64,000 nt of DNA from Shimia sp. (GCF_022448905.1 NZ_JAKVCW010000010.1:1-64000); one strand, 5' to 3'; positions 8,434 through 17,610 are shown, numbered from the stretch's first letter. Notes: generated by a model not told the origin, from the sequence alone. Numbers and translations: made by a program.

Positions 8434-9650
8434 CAGATCACGGCCTTCTCAACTATAGGGTCATTGTTGAGGACACGTTCAAACGTAAAGGGCGCCATGT
8501 CTAGGGTGCGGAATTCCCCGTAGGTCAGCAATTCTGCCACGGCGCGGCCCATGGCGGGGCTTTGTTGCAGCCCGTGGCCGGAGAAACCGTTCTGGAAGAT
8601 GAAGTTGGTGATCTCGGGGTGGGCGCCCAAAATCGCGTTTTGATCCAGGGTGTTATAGGCGTAATGGCCGGCCCACTCGGTGACCACTTTGATGGCTTCA
8701 AACTGTGGAATACGCGTGGCGATGATCGGCCAGACGTGATCCTGCCAGCGGTTGTGATCCATGTGGAAATCGTCAAAAGCCACGGCTGGGTCCGGATCCG
8801 GCGCGGCGCCCGCGAGGTAGGTGGTGGGGCCATCTTGGCGGACATGCACGCCGGAGGGATCAATGGTCAGCGGCAGGTCCATCGCTAGTGGCTGTTCAGC
8901 CGAGAAAATCCAGGTGAAGCGCTTGCGCGGTTCCACGGGCATGTGGATGCCCGCCATTTCAGAGGTGCGCGCGGCGCGCGGGCCGGAGGCGTTCACCACC
9001 TGACCGCAATGTACTACGTTGCCAGAGGCCAAAGTGACCGAGGTGACCTTGCCGCCATCGCGTGCCATGGCGACCACTTCGCCCTGCACATATTCCACGC
9101 CACGTTCGCGGGCGGAGCGGCGGAACCAGTCAAACACCACGCCGCCGTCCCAGTAACCTTCATCTTTGGTGTTGATCGAGCCCAGAAGAATGTCGTCCAC
9201 ATTGTAGAACGGATAGCGCGCGGCGATGTCCTCGGCAGTCAGGAGTTCGGTTTCGGCCCCGGCGGCAAGTTGCACCTTTTGGTTGTCGCGCAGGGTTTGG
9301 GCAAAGCCCTCGTTGTCCGCCAGATAGAGGTAGCCGTAGCTTTGGATATCAACGTTTGGCACGCGGTCGTCATCGCCCATGCGCGCGCGCAGGTTTTTCA
9401 CAAAGTCGGCGGCAAATTGGGAAATCCGCACGTTCAGCGTGTGGGAAAACTGCTGTCTTATGCAAGAGTTGGTGTGGGCGGTCGAACTGAACTCGTAGGT
9501 CGGGTCTTTCTCAACCACCAGAACCGAGCCGCTAAAATCCGGGTTGTCAGACAAAAACCACGCGGTGGAGGATCCCATGATCGCCCCACCGATGATTACC
9601 ACGTCGTAAGATGTTTTGGTTGGCTTGGTGGCCATTGCGCCTGCTGCCAT
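8433..9650 (-). CDS. FAD-dependent amine oxidase/dehydrogenase (DAO family)
   Basis: This 405-residue flavoprotein belongs to the glycine oxidase / sarcosine oxidase beta group. The FAD dinucleotide-binding motif is VVIIGGAIMGSSTAWFL near residues 17-33. The segment SSTAHTNSCIRQQFSHTLNVRISQ is typical of soluble sarcosine/dimethylglycine-type oxidases, and the C-terminal FQNGFSGHGLQQSPAMG is the conserved FAD loop. The start at 9650 follows GGGGAG at a good distance and overlaps the hyuB stop by one base; a second ATG 15 bases in is possible. By context it probably oxidises the amino acid released by HyuAB. Confidence 0.88.
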   Translation of the reverse strand: MAAGAMATKPTKTSYDVVIIGGAIMGSSTAWFLSDNPDFSGSVLVVEKDPTYEFSSTAHTNSCIRQQFSHTLNVRISQFAADFVKNLRARMGDDDRVPNVDIQSYGYLYLADNEGFAQTLRDNQKVQLAAGAETELLTAEDIAARYPFYNVDDILLGSINTKDEGYWDGGVVFDWFRRSARERGVEYVQGEVVAMARDGGKVTSVTLASGNVVHCGQVVNASGPRAARTSEMAGIHMPVEPRKRFTWIFSAEQPLAMDLPLTIDPSGVHVRQDGPTTYLAGAAPDPDPAVAFDDFHMDHNRWQDHVWPIIATRIPQFEAIKVVTEWAGHYAYNTLDQNAILGAHPEITNFIFQNGFSGHGLQQSPAMGRAVAELLTYGEFRTLDMAPFTFERVLNNDPIVEKAVI

Positions 9651-11356
9651 TAGACAATCTCCCCCCGTTTGGCCCGCGAAAGGGCCTCGGCAATCTCGTC
9701 TGCCGATATGTTGTAATGCTCTGCGGCGTGCTCCGGGGTGATGTAGCCAAGCGCAACATCGCGTTTGACACGCGCCGGATCACGACGGTTTGGGTTACCG
9801 TAGCCTGCGCCGCCGGGGAAGCCCATTTGCACCACCGTGCCGTGGGGGATGAATTGTTTGCCCTTGCCGCGCACCGCCGCGCCATCAGACCGGGCCAGAC
9901 GGGTTGCGCCACCGGCACCGCCCTCGCGGCGGCCTTGGGCCGGGTGGTCCACGCGGTCCAGCATCAGGGAGATATCAAACTCGTGGCCCTCACGTGCGCC
10001 GACGTCCATGTATTGGCCCAAACCGCCGCGGAATTCGCCTGCACCGCCACTGTCCGGGCGCAGCTCTTTGCGCCAGATCAGCACCGGGCCAACCTGTTCG
10101 GTGGCCTCCACCGGCATGGTCATCACGCCCGAGGGGAAGGCGGTGGCATTCATGCCATCCAAGGTGGGCCGTGCGCCGGAGCCGCCGGAGTTGAAGGTCA
10201 GCACTTCGGCGCGCACAGCATCTTCTGGCGCGTCGCCATCCATGCGGGGGCGCAGGGAAACCTGGAAGTTACACAAACACCCGGCGCCTTCGGCTGGCAC
10301 GGTGTTGGGCAGCAGCTTGTCGAGCGCGTTGTAGACCGTGTCAGGTACCATATGGCCAATCACGTGGCGCAGCGCGACGGGGGCCGGGAACTTGGCGTTC
10401 ACAATGCTGTTTTCCGGTGCGGTGATCTCAAACGGGGCCAACGAGGCGGCGTTGTTGGGGATCTCCGGCGCGATGGCACATTTCAGCGCGTAGCAGGCGT
10501 AGGCTTTGGTGTAGACCAGCGGCACGTTGATGCCTTTTTTGTCCAAACCGGAAGTGCCGTCCCAATCGCTCAAAATGCGGTCTTTCTCGATGGTCAGCGT
10601 GACATGCAGGTCGATGGGCGTGTCGTAGCCGTCGATGCGCAAGTGCCCGCTGGCGCTGCCCGGTGTGAGCGCGTTGATGCGCGCCAAAGTGGCTTCGCGG
10701 GAGTTGGTCAGGATGAAATCGGAGATGCCTGTGAGATCGGCCAGTCCAAATTCTTCGACCATGTCGATCAGGCGGCGGTGGCCAATCTCGTTACAGTTTG
10801 CCAGCGCGTAGATGTCCCCGACCAGTTGGTCGGGCTCCCGCACGTTGCCCCGGATCAGCGCCAGCAGGGTTTGATCCACCGTGCCGCGATCCGCAAACTT
10901 CATGATCGGCAGATAGAGCCCTTCTTCGTGCACGTCATTGGCATCCGCGCCAAAACCGCGCCCGCCGATGTCGGTGACATGGGCCGTGCAAGCAAAGAAA
11001 CCGATCAGCGCGCCGTTGTGGAAAGAGGGCGTCACAACAGTGATGTCATGTTTGTGGCCGGTGCCTTCCCAAGGATCGTTGCTCAGGTAGACATCGCCCT
11101 GAAACATGTTGTCGCGTCCGATGCGGCGGATGAAATGGCCCACGGCGTCGGCCATAGCGTTCACATGGCCCGGCGTGCCGGTCACCGCTTGGGCCAGCAT
11201 GTCTCCGGCCTCGTTGTAGACGCCTGCTGAGAGGTCGCCTGCCTCGCGTACGGAGGTGGAAAAGGCCGTGCGAACAAGCGCTTGCGCCTGTTCTTCCACG
11301 ACGGAGATCATGCGGTTCCACATGACCTGATAGGCAACTTTGCTGTGCTCGGTCAT
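9650..11356 (-). CDS. hyuB: Hydantoinase B / oxoprolinase family protein
   Basis: This 568-residue protein is the B subunit partner of HyuA; together they hydrolyse a cyclic amide (hydantoin, N-methylhydantoin or 5-oxoproline) with ATP. Family landmarks are YLSNDPWEGTGHKHDITVVTP, FACTAHVTDIGGRGFG, CGNCNEIG-like ALANCNEIGHRRL, and GSGARPTLDGMNA near the C-terminal third. The start follows AAGGAG and overlaps the hyuA stop by four bases (ATGA). Members act as carboxylases as well (acetone or acetophenone carboxylase), but the neighbouring amine oxidase favours the lactamase role. Confidence 0.9.
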   Translation of the reverse strand: MTEHSKVAYQVMWNRMISVVEEQAQALVRTAFSTSVREAGDLSAGVYNEAGDMLAQAVTGTPGHVNAMADAVGHFIRRIGRDNMFQGDVYLSNDPWEGTGHKHDITVVTPSFHNGALIGFFACTAHVTDIGGRGFGADANDVHEEGLYLPIMKFADRGTVDQTLLALIRGNVREPDQLVGDIYALANCNEIGHRRLIDMVEEFGLADLTGISDFILTNSREATLARINALTPGSASGHLRIDGYDTPIDLHVTLTIEKDRILSDWDGTSGLDKKGINVPLVYTKAYACYALKCAIAPEIPNNAASLAPFEITAPENSIVNAKFPAPVALRHVIGHMVPDTVYNALDKLLPNTVPAEGAGCLCNFQVSLRPRMDGDAPEDAVRAEVLTFNSGGSGARPTLDGMNATAFPSGVMTMPVEATEQVGPVLIWRKELRPDSGGAGEFRGGLGQYMDVGAREGHEFDISLMLDRVDHPAQGRREGGAGGATRLARSDGAAVRGKGKQFIPHGTVVQMGFPGGAGYGNPNRRDPARVKRDVALGYITPEHAAEHYNISADEIAEALSRAKRGEIV

Positions 11357-13440
11357 TGGGTGGTCTCCTTTGTGCGCACGTCGAGCGTGCCGTCGGCGTG
11401 GGTCAGCACTTCGCGGCTGGCGGGCACAACCACGGTGGTCTCGTCTTCGGTCACCACAGCAGGGCCTTGGGCGATGTGGCCGGTTGGCAGCTCAGCGCGG
11501 GCGATGACGGCGGCGTCCACAGTTCTGGCCAAAGCCGGATCAAACAGCGGGCGTGTCGTCGTTGGGGCGAGGGATGTCAGTGTGCCAGTGTCTGCAAGGG
11601 GCGTGGTGGCTTCCTGTGCGGTGTAGGCGTTCACGCTCCAAACAGTGATTTCCACCTCCATGCCGTCCACGGCACGGCCAAAGAGCGCTTTGTAGTCGGT
11701 CTCAAACAGGCGCAGGAATGTGGCCTCATCGGGGTTTGCAGCTTGTTCTGGGGTGAGGGCGATAGGGATTTCCCAGCCCTGTCCGGCGTAGCGCATGTAG
11801 ATTTTGTGGTCGCGCAGGATGTCGGCATTGGCATCACAGGAGCGCACAAAGCGGGTGGCTTCGTCTGACATGTCGTCAAACAGGGCTTTGACTTTGGCGG
11901 GGTCAAAGTCGCTCAGCCGCATGAAGACAGAACGGTTGGCCTCAAAGCTAAACGGTGCGCGCAGGAAGCCGATGGCCGAGCCAACACCCGCGCCTTGCGG
12001 CACAAGACAACGGGAGACACCGAGTTTTTCGCACAGCCGGGCGGCATGTAGGGGAGCGGCACCGCCAAAGGCGATCATGGTGTACTCAGACAGGTCTTCG
12101 CCGTTTTCCACGGCGTGCACGCGGGCGGCGTTGGCCATGTTTTCATCGACTACTTCGGCAAGGCCAAAGGCGGCCTCGGTGGCGTCCATGTCGAGCGTGT
12201 TGCCAATCACGGTGTCCAGCGCCTTGGCCGAATTGTGGGGGTGCAGGGGGATGGATCCGCCCGCGAAGTTGTTGGGATCAAGCTTGCCTAAGATCAGGTC
12301 GGCGTCCGTTACGGCGGGGGTGTCACCGCCACGGCCATAACAGGCTGGTCCGGGTTCAGATCCGGCGCTTTCCGGGCCAACGCGGATTTGGTTCATCGCG
12401 TCCACATGTGCCAGCGAGCCACCGCCAGCGCCAATCTCCACCATGTCGATCACCGGGATCGAGATCGGCATGCCAGAGCCTTTTTTGAAACGATAGGTGC
12501 GGGCAACCTCAAACACGCGGGCGGTTTTGGGAGTCTGGTCTTTGATGAGGCAGATTTTGGCGGTGGTGCCGCCCATGTCAAAGCTGAGCACTTTGGAAAG
12601 CCCGTGTTTGGCGGCAATGTCGGCGGCAAAGATCGCGCCGCCCGCTGGGCCACTCTCCACCAGGCGCACCGGGAAGTCCGCCGCGCTTTCGAGCGACATG
12701 ATGCCGCCGCCGGAGTGCATCAGAAACACCGGGCAGGCCGCGCCTTCGTTGGCCAGCCGGTCTTTCAGGCGGCCAAGATAAGACTTCATCAGCGGCTTGA
12801 CATAGGCGTTGGCGATGGTGGTGTTGAACCGCTCATATTCGCGCATCTGGGGGGAGACTTCGCAGGAGAGCGAGACCATCACGTCCGGCAGTTTTTCCGC
12901 CAGCACCTCGGCGATCAGACGTTCGTGGGCGTCGTTCACATAGGAGTGCAGGAGGCCGACGGCGATGCTTTCGTAGTTGGCGTCGGCCAGCTCGTCGGCC
13001 AGTGCCTCAATGTCGGCGCGGTCCAGCGGGATCAGCGCTGCGCCGGTGGCGTCCATACGTTCGCGCAGCACATAGCGGCGGTTGCGCGGCAAAAGCGGCT
13101 CCGGAAGGGTGAGGTTTAGATCGTACTGTTCAAACCGGCTTTCGGTGCGCATTTCGATCACATCGCGAAAACCTTCGGTGGTGATCAGCGCGGTTTTAGC
13201 GCCGCGCCGCTCGATCAGCGCGTTGGTCGCCAGCGTGGTGCCGTGGATGATTTGATCGATGGCGGCGGGGGAGACACCGGCTTTGGCGCAGACCTGATGC
13301 ATGCCGTCGACAATAGCGTTTTCCGGCGCGGCGTAGGTGGTCAACACTTTGCTGGAAAAGCGCTTTTGATCTATTTCCAGCACCACATCGGTGAAGGTTC
13401 CGCCGATATCGACGCCCAAACGGGTCCTGTGTGATGGCAT
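11353..13440 (-). CDS. hyuA: Hydantoinase A / oxoprolinase family ATPase subunit
   Basis: This 695-residue ATP-dependent subunit carries GVDIGGTFTDVVLE at the N-terminus and LSFDMGGTTAKICLI, the two phosphate-binding loops of the ASKHA fold, plus GSEPGPACYGRGGDTPAVTDADL, diagnostic for HyuA. The ATG at 13440 was chosen because AAGGAGG lies 9 bases upstream; an in-frame ATG at 13500 falls within the inverted repeat and has no ribosome site. It is the first gene of the five-gene minus-strand operon. ATP is used to activate the amide; the substrate cannot be read from sequence. Confidence 0.9.
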   Translation of the reverse strand: MPSHRTRLGVDIGGTFTDVVLEIDQKRFSSKVLTTYAAPENAIVDGMHQVCAKAGVSPAAIDQIIHGTTLATNALIERRGAKTALITTEGFRDVIEMRTESRFEQYDLNLTLPEPLLPRNRRYVLRERMDATGAALIPLDRADIEALADELADANYESIAVGLLHSYVNDAHERLIAEVLAEKLPDVMVSLSCEVSPQMREYERFNTTIANAYVKPLMKSYLGRLKDRLANEGAACPVFLMHSGGGIMSLESAADFPVRLVESGPAGGAIFAADIAAKHGLSKVLSFDMGGTTAKICLIKDQTPKTARVFEVARTYRFKKGSGMPISIPVIDMVEIGAGGGSLAHVDAMNQIRVGPESAGSEPGPACYGRGGDTPAVTDADLILGKLDPNNFAGGSIPLHPHNSAKALDTVIGNTLDMDATEAAFGLAEVVDENMANAARVHAVENGEDLSEYTMIAFGGAAPLHAARLCEKLGVSRCLVPQGAGVGSAIGFLRAPFSFEANRSVFMRLSDFDPAKVKALFDDMSDEATRFVRSCDANADILRDHKIYMRYAGQGWEIPIALTPEQAANPDEATFLRLFETDYKALFGRAVDGMEVEITVWSVNAYTAQEATTPLADTGTLTSLAPTTTRPLFDPALARTVDAAVIARAELPTGHIAQGPAVVTEDETTVVVPASREVLTHADGTLDVRTKETTQ

Positions 13441-13486
13441 CTGATCGCGCCTCCTTCTCTCTTGTGAAGGAAGGTAGAGCGCACAC

Positions 13487-13517
13487 TTCATGAAATCCAA
13501 TTATTAGATTTCATGAA
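13487..13517. promoter_or_regulatory. Perfect 11-bp inverted repeat upstream of hyuA
   Basis: TTCATGAAATC (13487-13497) and GATTTCATGAA (13507-13517) are exact reverse complements with the 9-base AT-rich spacer CAATTATTA. Each arm contains the 8-bp palindrome TTCATGAA. It lies 47-77 bases before the hyuA start and just after the lysR stop. No T-run follows on either strand, so an operator is more likely than a terminator. Confidence 0.6.
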
Positions 13518-13532
13518 TTGAATTGAGAAAAT

Positions 13533-14432
13533 TTATCCTGTGGCGTGGGCCTGCGCCACTTGCTGCGCCAGGCCGGCGGCAGCCCCCACAAAACTTGGGC
13601 AGGTATCAGCGTCATAGCGGGCGTAGAAGTGTAGCGCGTCGGGAACCCAGAGGTAGCGCAGGGTGTCCAATGTGCCGTTGGCCAGGTCTTCACGGACCAT
13701 GGCTTCGGGCAGGCAGGCCACACCCAAACCATCGCGGGTCATTTGGTGGCAGGCGGCCAGATTTGACGAAGACACATGCCGCACGGAGACATCGGAGAAG
13801 GCGGCAAAGTGATCTTGCATCTGGTTGTAAGGAATGGTGCCGCGGGCGTGAGTCAGGATTGGGTGTTGTGCTAGTTCATGTAGGCTAAGCACCTTATCGG
13901 ACAGGCCGAGTTTGGGGCTGCCGACCCACAGCATCGGCAGCGGTCCTAGATCGGCGTTGCCACTGATTTGCCGCTCAAACGGGGCACTTTGCAGGGCAAG
14001 GTCAATCCGCCGCTCCATCAGGGCGCGGGACAGATTTACCGACAGATCCACGGTCAGGTCCATGTCGATGTTGGGGAACCGCTCTTTGAGCGCGGTGAAG
14101 AACTCGCCGAGCCACGTGTGCACGATCATCTCGGTCACCCCAATGCGCAGGGTGCCATCAAACAGGCTGTCGTCGGCCGCTGTGAGCAGAAAACGGTCCA
14201 TTGCCAGAAGCACGATGCGCGCCTCTAGCAGGAGTTTTTCGCCCATGGGGGTCAGCCGCACGGAGCCCGCATCGCGGGTCATCAGCGAATGGCCAATTTG
14301 CGTTTCCAAGCCTGCGATGCGGGTGGAGATGTTGGGCTGCGTGGTGTTCAGCCGGTCCGCCGCGCGGCGGAAGCTTTGCAGGTCGGCAACCGCCACAAAG
14401 GCTTGAAGCTGTTTCAGGCTGATTTGGGCCAT
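13533..14432 (-). CDS. LysR family transcriptional regulator
   Basis: This 299-residue regulator has the N-terminal winged helix-turn-helix LKQLQAFVAVADLQSFRRAADRLNTTQPNISTRIAGLE (residues ~6-43) and a C-terminal periplasmic-binding-like effector domain. It lies upstream of hyuA on the same strand with a 92-base gap that holds a perfect inverted repeat. It is divergent from the glycerate kinase gene, 211 bases away. The likely targets are the hyu operon, the kinase, or both. The effector is probably the operon's substrate, which is unknown. Confidence 0.9.
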   Translation of the reverse strand: MAQISLKQLQAFVAVADLQSFRRAADRLNTTQPNISTRIAGLETQIGHSLMTRDAGSVRLTPMGEKLLLEARIVLLAMDRFLLTAADDSLFDGTLRIGVTEMIVHTWLGEFFTALKERFPNIDMDLTVDLSVNLSRALMERRIDLALQSAPFERQISGNADLGPLPMLWVGSPKLGLSDKVLSLHELAQHPILTHARGTIPYNQMQDHFAAFSDVSVRHVSSSNLAACHQMTRDGLGVACLPEAMVREDLANGTLDTLRYLWVPDALHFYARYDADTCPSFVGAAAGLAQQVAQAHATG

Positions 14433-14643
14433 GGGGCGCTCTTGGTCTACGAAAGTCGCGGCACAGTAGGGCAGGTTGAGTGGCTTGGAAAGACGGGCGT
14501 GTCGGCGCCGCCAAGGCGTTGGCTTGCTCCGCCTGTAAAACTGTGCATGTTAGCGGAAACATCTCCTTTGGTGCAGTTTCTGATACGCATGTGGTCGGGT
14601 GCCAAAGGGCGGGAGAACATGTGCATTTGGGGGGAGTATCAGT

Positions 14644-15888
14644 ATGGACATCAATCCAGACAGGTTTTTGCGGGAGTTGTTTGCCAAGGCAGTGGCCGTG
14701 GCGGATCCGATGGCGGCTTTGCCGGAAGTCTTGGGCAAAAAAACAGCAGGCCGGTTGATTGTGGTCGGCGCGGGCAAGGCCAGTGCACGTATGGCGGAAG
14801 CCTTGGAAAGCGCCTGGGGGCCGTGTGAGGGGCTGGTCATCACGCGTTACGGCTATGAGCGGCCTTGTCAGGGCATCACCATCAAGTCGGCGGCGCACCC
14901 GGTGCCGGATGCGGCGGGCGAAGCGGCGACGCTGGAAATGTTGGAATTGATGCGTGGGCTGGCTGCGGATGACACCGTGGTGTGTTTGATTTCTGGGGGG
15001 GCGTCGTCACTGCTGACTGCGCCGGTACCGGGCGTGACGCTGGACGAGTTGAAGCAGGTGAATGCGGATCTGTTGGCGTCTGGTGCGCCGATTTCGGCGA
15101 TGAACGCGCTGCGCAAACATCTGTGTCAGGCAAAAGGCGGACAGTTGGCAGCGGCGGCCTATCCCGCCAAAGTGGTGAGCTACTTGATTTCGGACGTTCC
15201 GGGTGATGATCCGGGTATGATCGGCTCTGGTCCCACGGTGGCGGAACCGGAATGTCTGGACAGTGCTCTGGCGGCCTTGGCACCGTTTGGGGTGACTTTG
15301 CCGGCGCATGTTGAGGCGGCGGCGCGGGCGCATGCCGGTGTGGTGATGCCGGGTGACGAACGCTTGTCGACCACGGAAAACATCTTGTTTGCCTCGCCGT
15401 TGCAATCGTTGCAGGCGGCGCAACAGGTGGCTGAGGCGGCCGGACTGCGGGTGGAAATTCTTGGTGATGCTCTGGAAGGCGAGGCGCGGGATGTGGCGGG
15501 CGAGCAGGCTGACTTGGCGAAAGCCAAAGTAGGGCGCGGACCTCGGGTGCTTCTGTCTGGTGGCGAGCTGACCGTGACACGGCGTGGGGATGGCGTAGGT
15601 GGGCCAAACGCGGAGTTTGCGCTGGCCTTGGCGCTGGCGTTGGAGGGAGCCGAAGGTATCCATGCGATTGCCTGTGACACCGATGGTGTTGATGGCGCGG
15701 CAGAGGTGGCCGGTGCGGTGATTGGGCCGAACACGCTGGCGACCGCTGAGGCGAAGAGTGTGGACGCAGCTTTGGCTTTGGCAGAAAATGACGCCCATAG
15801 TTTCTTTGAAAAGATCGACGCACAGGTCGTGCCGGGGCCGACGCTCACGAATGTGAATGACTTTCGGGCCATTCTGATCACCAAGTAA
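14644..15888 (+). CDS. Type-2 glycerate kinase (GckA/TtuD, MOFRL family)
   Basis: This 414-residue enzyme phosphorylates D-glycerate, usually to 2-phosphoglycerate. Landmarks are IVVGAGKASARMAEALE, CLISGGASSLLTAPVPGVTL, NALRKHLCQAKGGQLA, SDVPGDDPGMIGSGPT and the C-terminal MOFRL segment with GGELTVT and GPNAEFALALALAL. Older annotations call the family hydroxypyruvate reductase. The ATG at 14644 follows GGGGGAG at good spacing. It is divergent from lysR and followed 62 bases later by an SDR gene, suggesting a C3-acid step connected with the hyu operon. Confidence 0.88.
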   Translation: MDINPDRFLRELFAKAVAVADPMAALPEVLGKKTAGRLIVVGAGKASARMAEALESAWGPCEGLVITRYGYERPCQGITIKSAAHPVPDAAGEAATLEMLELMRGLAADDTVVCLISGGASSLLTAPVPGVTLDELKQVNADLLASGAPISAMNALRKHLCQAKGGQLAAAAYPAKVVSYLISDVPGDDPGMIGSGPTVAEPECLDSALAALAPFGVTLPAHVEAAARAHAGVVMPGDERLSTTENILFASPLQSLQAAQQVAEAAGLRVEILGDALEGEARDVAGEQADLAKAKVGRGPRVLLSGGELTVTRRGDGVGGPNAEFALALALALEGAEGIHAIACDTDGVDGAAEVAGAVIGPNTLATAEAKSVDAALALAENDAHSFFEKIDAQVVPGPTLTNVNDFRAILITK

Positions 15889-15950
15889 TTGCAGCCTGCG
15901 GTGAAAGCCGCGTAAAGGTGGTTCACAAATTAACTTGTGGGAGCAAGAGA

Positions 15951-16667
15951 ATGAAAAAGGCGATTATCTCCGGCCATTCCAAGGGGCTTGGCGCAGGCAT
16001 GGTGTCTTGCCTGATCGCGGCGGGTTATGAAGTTTTGGGTCTGTCGCGTTCAGGTATCGGCTCTGAGATGGCAGGCTTGAGCGAAGTGGCGCTTGATCTG
16101 GGCGACACGGCGGCGGTGAGCGCCTTCGCCACAGGCGCGGAGTTTGCCAATTTCCTGGAAGGTGCAAGCCAAGCCGTGTTGATCAACAACGCTGGCATTG
16201 TGGAGCCGATCGCGCCGATTGGCCGTCAGGATGCGGGCAAGATTGCACAGTCTTTGGCGGTGAATGTCACAGCGGCGCTGATCCTGAGCGACGCGTTTGT
16301 GGCGGCGACAGAAGGCGCGGACCGTCGTGTAGCGCATATCTCCAGCGGCGCCGGGCGCAATGCCTACACCGGTTGGAGTGTGTACTGCGCCACCAAGGCC
16401 GCGATGGACATGCATGCCCGCGCGATGGTGGAAGATGCGGTGGCGGGTTTGAAGGCCGAAAGCATCGCACCAGGTGTGATTGACACCGGAATGCAGGCGA
16501 CCATTCGCTCTGCGCCGGAAGAGGACTTTGCTTTGCTGGATCAGTTCAAATTGATGAAAGCCGAGGGCGGTTTGGCCAAAGCGGAGGACACGGCGGCGAA
16601 AATTTGTGCCCACATTCTCAGCGATCGGTTTGGCGCAGAAACAATCACGGACGTGCGCACTTTCTAA
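15951..16667 (+). CDS. Short-chain dehydrogenase/reductase
   Basis: This 238-residue SDR has the nucleotide-binding motif ISGHSKGLGAG at residues 5-15, INNAGI (the NNAG motif), a catalytic serine in HISSGAG and the YCATK tyrosine-lysine pair. The ATG at 15951 is preceded by GGGAGCAAGAGA, a good ribosome site; in-frame starts further upstream lack one. It lies directly after the glycerate kinase, 62 bases apart, and ends at a strong terminator. The substrate is unknown; a hydroxy-acid or semialdehyde reductase role would fit the neighbour. Confidence 0.85.
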   Translation: MKKAIISGHSKGLGAGMVSCLIAAGYEVLGLSRSGIGSEMAGLSEVALDLGDTAAVSAFATGAEFANFLEGASQAVLINNAGIVEPIAPIGRQDAGKIAQSLAVNVTAALILSDAFVAATEGADRRVAHISSGAGRNAYTGWSVYCATKAAMDMHARAMVEDAVAGLKAESIAPGVIDTGMQATIRSAPEEDFALLDQFKLMKAEGGLAKAEDTAAKICAHILSDRFGAETITDVRTF

Positions 16668-16671
16668 AACA

Positions 16672-16708
16672 AAGAAGGCCCTCGCAGACGTTGCGAGGGC
16701 CTTCTTCT
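16672..16708. terminator. Bidirectional terminator between convergent SDR and AKR genes
   Basis: AAGAAGGCCCTCGCA and its near-perfect complement TTGCGAGGGCCTTCTT form a long stem around GACG, with a T-rich tail on both strands. It falls between the stop codons of two convergent genes. Confidence 0.9.
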
Positions 16709-17533
16709 TTAGGCGTCGTGATAAGTGTCCGGGGCAGGGCCACAGCGGACGCCTTCTTCCAAGGTCGCCATTGCGGCCATGTCTTCTGCGGTCAGTTCCG
16801 CTTGCAGAATTGCAAGGTTTTCGGCAAGTTGTACTTCGGTTTCAGCCCGTGGGATCACGGAAATCCCGAGTTGAAGCTCCCATCGTAAGATCACTTGAAC
16901 AGGTGAGAGGTTCGTGCGTTTGGCGATGTCCAGCACGACCGAGGCGTCAAAAGACGCGCCGTTGCCCAGCGGGGTCCAGCCTTGGGTGACAATGCTACGC
17001 TTTTGGTTTTCGGCTCGCATTGCGATTTGCTGCATACGGGGATTGACTTCGATCTGGTTCAGTACCGGGTTTACCCCAGTTTCCCCTATGATGCGGTCCA
17101 GGTGATCGGGCGCAAAGTTGGAGGTGCCGATGGAGCGGACCTGACCGTCTTTCTGTGCGTCTATGAAAGCGCGCCAAGTGTCGACATAGGTGCCAAAATC
17201 GGGACAAGGCCAGTGGATCAGGCAGAGGTTCAAATACTCGAGGCCCATCCGCTTGAGGCTGCCCTCAATGGCGCGGCGGGTTTTGTCGTAGCCTTGCTCG
17301 CAGTTCCAGACTTTGGAGGTGAGGAAGACGTCTTCGCGGTCCACTTCAGCGGCGCGGAAGCCTTCGCCGACGGCGGCTTCGTTTTCGTAGATGAAGGCGG
17401 CGTCGATCAGTTTGTAGCCTTGGGTAAGTGCGCTGCGCACCAAATTGACGGTTTCGTCTTGGGGGATTTGCCACACGCCAAAGCCAAAGGCCGGAATGGC
17501 ATGGCCATCATGAAAGGGGATCATTGGGGTCAT
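16709..17533 (-). CDS. Aldo/keto reductase
   Basis: This 274-residue NADPH-dependent TIM-barrel reductase resembles 2,5-diketo-D-gluconate reductases. The catalytic tetrad is visible: Asp and Tyr in LIDAAFIYENEAAVG, Lys in LTSKVWN, and His in CLIHWPCP. The cofactor segment includes GTSNFAPDHLD and ISVIPRAETEVQLAENLA. The chosen start is the ATG at 17533; a longer frame would run back through the upstream terminator. It lies downstream of the glycosidase operon but is separated from it by a terminator, so it is probably transcribed separately or by read-through. Confidence 0.88.
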   Translation of the reverse strand: MTPMIPFHDGHAIPAFGFGVWQIPQDETVNLVRSALTQGYKLIDAAFIYENEAAVGEGFRAAEVDREDVFLTSKVWNCEQGYDKTRRAIEGSLKRMGLEYLNLCLIHWPCPDFGTYVDTWRAFIDAQKDGQVRSIGTSNFAPDHLDRIIGETGVNPVLNQIEVNPRMQQIAMRAENQKRSIVTQGWTPLGNGASFDASVVLDIAKRTNLSPVQVILRWELQLGISVIPRAETEVQLAENLAILQAELTAEDMAAMATLEEGVRCGPAPDTYHDA

Positions 17534-17550
17534 CAAAACACCATGTTGCA

Positions 17551-17586
17551 GAAAAAGAAGCCCCCCAAAGACAGCGCTTTGGGGGG
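17551..17586 (-). terminator. Terminator of the glycoside ABC operon
   Basis: CCCCCCAAAG (17561-17570) and CTTTGGGGGG (17577-17586) form a perfect 10-bp stem. Read on the minus strand, the stem is followed by CTTCTTTTTC. It lies 25 bases after the GH4 stop. Confidence 0.88.
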
Positions 17587-17610
17587 AGTTGGGGATAATT
17601 GGACAGTGAT

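Noticed and set aside
9611..11230. Long plus-strand frame antisense to hyuB
   Set aside because: Shadow of hyuB with no recognisable protein.
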